A stretch of DNA of 7,052 nt from Bifidobacterium sp. UBA6881 (GTDB taxonomy: Bacteria > Actinomycetota > Actinomycetes > Actinomycetales > Bifidobacteriaceae). Each line of letters begins with the position of its first letter. Within the stretch, counting starts at the first letter, position 1. Where the stretch lies: the NCBI GenBank assembly GCA_002451435.1, contig DKCF01000071.1:18851-25902 (forward strand). Reading direction: 5' to 3'. This document shows positions 6,733 through 7,052 of this stretch, in pieces. The position numbers and the translations under genes are program-made. The notes beneath the pieces are model-generated. The model made no database searches, was not told where the DNA came from, and was given only the letters and a program-made list of their open reading frames with translations.

Positions 6733-6738
6733 CCAGCA

Positions 6739-7052
6739 ATGACGATCGCCTCCTGCGGTTCCGTTTCCGCTTCCACCCTTGGACTGCCGAATTCCACGGC
6801 CATTCCCGCCGCGAAGGCGACGTTGCCGAAGGGTCTGTTCGCCGCGAAGATACCGATTTCAGCGAAAACGAAACAGCACCTCGTCTCCGGCATCGAGTCG
6901 ATCACCATGCTGTCGCTGATGCGGGCGTCGAACACCGCGCTTGCCGAGGGCCGCAGGATTCCCGAAGTACTGGTGATCGGGTTGCGTCTGCATGACCGGA
7001 ACGCCGAGATTCCCAAAGACATCGTCGAATTGATTGCGATGCAGCGCAGATC
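6739..7052 (+). CDS. DUF4391-like protein, N-terminal part, cut by the window edge
   Basis: An open frame of 104 complete codons runs from the ATG to the end of the window without a stop. The product begins MTIASCGSVSASTLGLPNST and continues with LPKGLFAAKIPI (about 29-40), a segment VSGIESITMLSLM (about 49-61) and VLVIGLRL (about 78-85). The order LGLP, LPK plus aliphatic strand, 'I-x-x-I-T/x-L' helix and hydrophobic strand fits my memory of DUF4391 proteins. They have no assigned activity and, as I recall, are often encoded beside DNA methyltransferase and helicase genes of restriction-like loci. There is no signal peptide or sorting signal, so it is cytoplasmic and unrelated to the pilus. 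It is transcribed divergently from the pilus operon. Codon choice looks like that of its neighbours. The family call could be wrong, since over half of the usual protein is missing. Confidence 0.7.
   Translation, partial: MTIASCGSVSASTLGLPNSTAIPAAKATLPKGLFAAKIPISAKTKQHLVSGIESITMLSLMRASNTALAEGRRIPEVLVIGLRLHDRNAEIPKDIVELIAMQRR

Larger units (their letters stand above)
6311..6738. other. Divergent intergenic region between the pilus operon and the DUF4391-like gene
   Basis: This 428-base stretch separates the minus-strand pilus operon from the plus-strand gene. The left half (to about 6480) is clearly richer in A and T than the genes and holds a candidate pilus promoter, a leader hairpin and an operator-like palindrome, each listed separately. 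In the right half I find no convincing promoter for the plus-strand gene: TTGACT at 6691-6696 resembles a -35 box but has no matching -10 box at the usual distance. No RNA gene or convincing small gene was recognised. Confidence 0.6.

Noticed and set aside
6510..7022. Minus-strand frame of 170 codons at the right end
   Set aside because: It is antisense to the DUF4391-like gene. The plus-strand frame has a good ribosome site and family-like sequence, and the minus frame has neither.

Overview
The window carries a complete three-gene sortase-dependent pilus operon on the minus strand. Facing away from it on the plus strand, at the right edge, is the start of a second gene that continues past the window. 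The DNA is GC-rich. The large ancillary pilin, major pilin, class C sortase order, the CnaB-type pilins, the double membrane segments of the sortase and the strong GGAGG-type ribosome sites all point to an actinobacterium. I favour a Bifidobacterium, but this is inferred from gene style only. The layout also resembles the fimQ-fimP-srtC1 arrangement of Actinomyces.

Layout by region. 1-136: sequence downstream of the sortase, no supported gene. 137-1129 (-): class C pilin-polymerising sortase with a DPF lid motif and the His/Cys/Arg active site. 1130-1317: spacer with two strong, tandem stem-loops between major pilin and sortase. 1318-2553 (-): major pilin (FimA type, LPLTG anchor). 2554-2590: short spacer with a strong ribosome site. 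2591-6310 (-): large ancillary or tip pilin (1239 aa, LPRTG anchor). 6311-6738: divergent intergenic region holding a probable pilus promoter, a leader hairpin and an operator-like palindrome. 6739-7052 (+): N-terminal part of a DUF4391-like protein.

How the genes work together. Both pilins carry N-terminal signal peptides and C-terminal sorting signals (LPxTG-like motif, hydrophobic stretch, basic tail). The sortase would cleave these signals and polymerise FimA into the shaft, with the large protein added as tip or ancillary subunit. A housekeeping sortase elsewhere in the genome would normally attach the finished fibre to peptidoglycan. Gene order in the transcript is ancillary pilin, major pilin, sortase. 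The stem-loops directly after the major pilin stop codon are well placed to make the sortase less abundant than the shaft subunit. The DUF4391-like gene is not part of the pilus. By its family it may open a restriction or defence cluster beyond the right edge.

Main points worth a second look: the structured pilin-sortase spacer, the apparent absence of a canonical YPK pilin motif in the major pilin, the paired-cysteine architecture of the ancillary pilin, the regulatory palindrome and promoter region, and the unseen genes to the right. I saw no RNA gene, CRISPR array, insertion sequence or attachment site.
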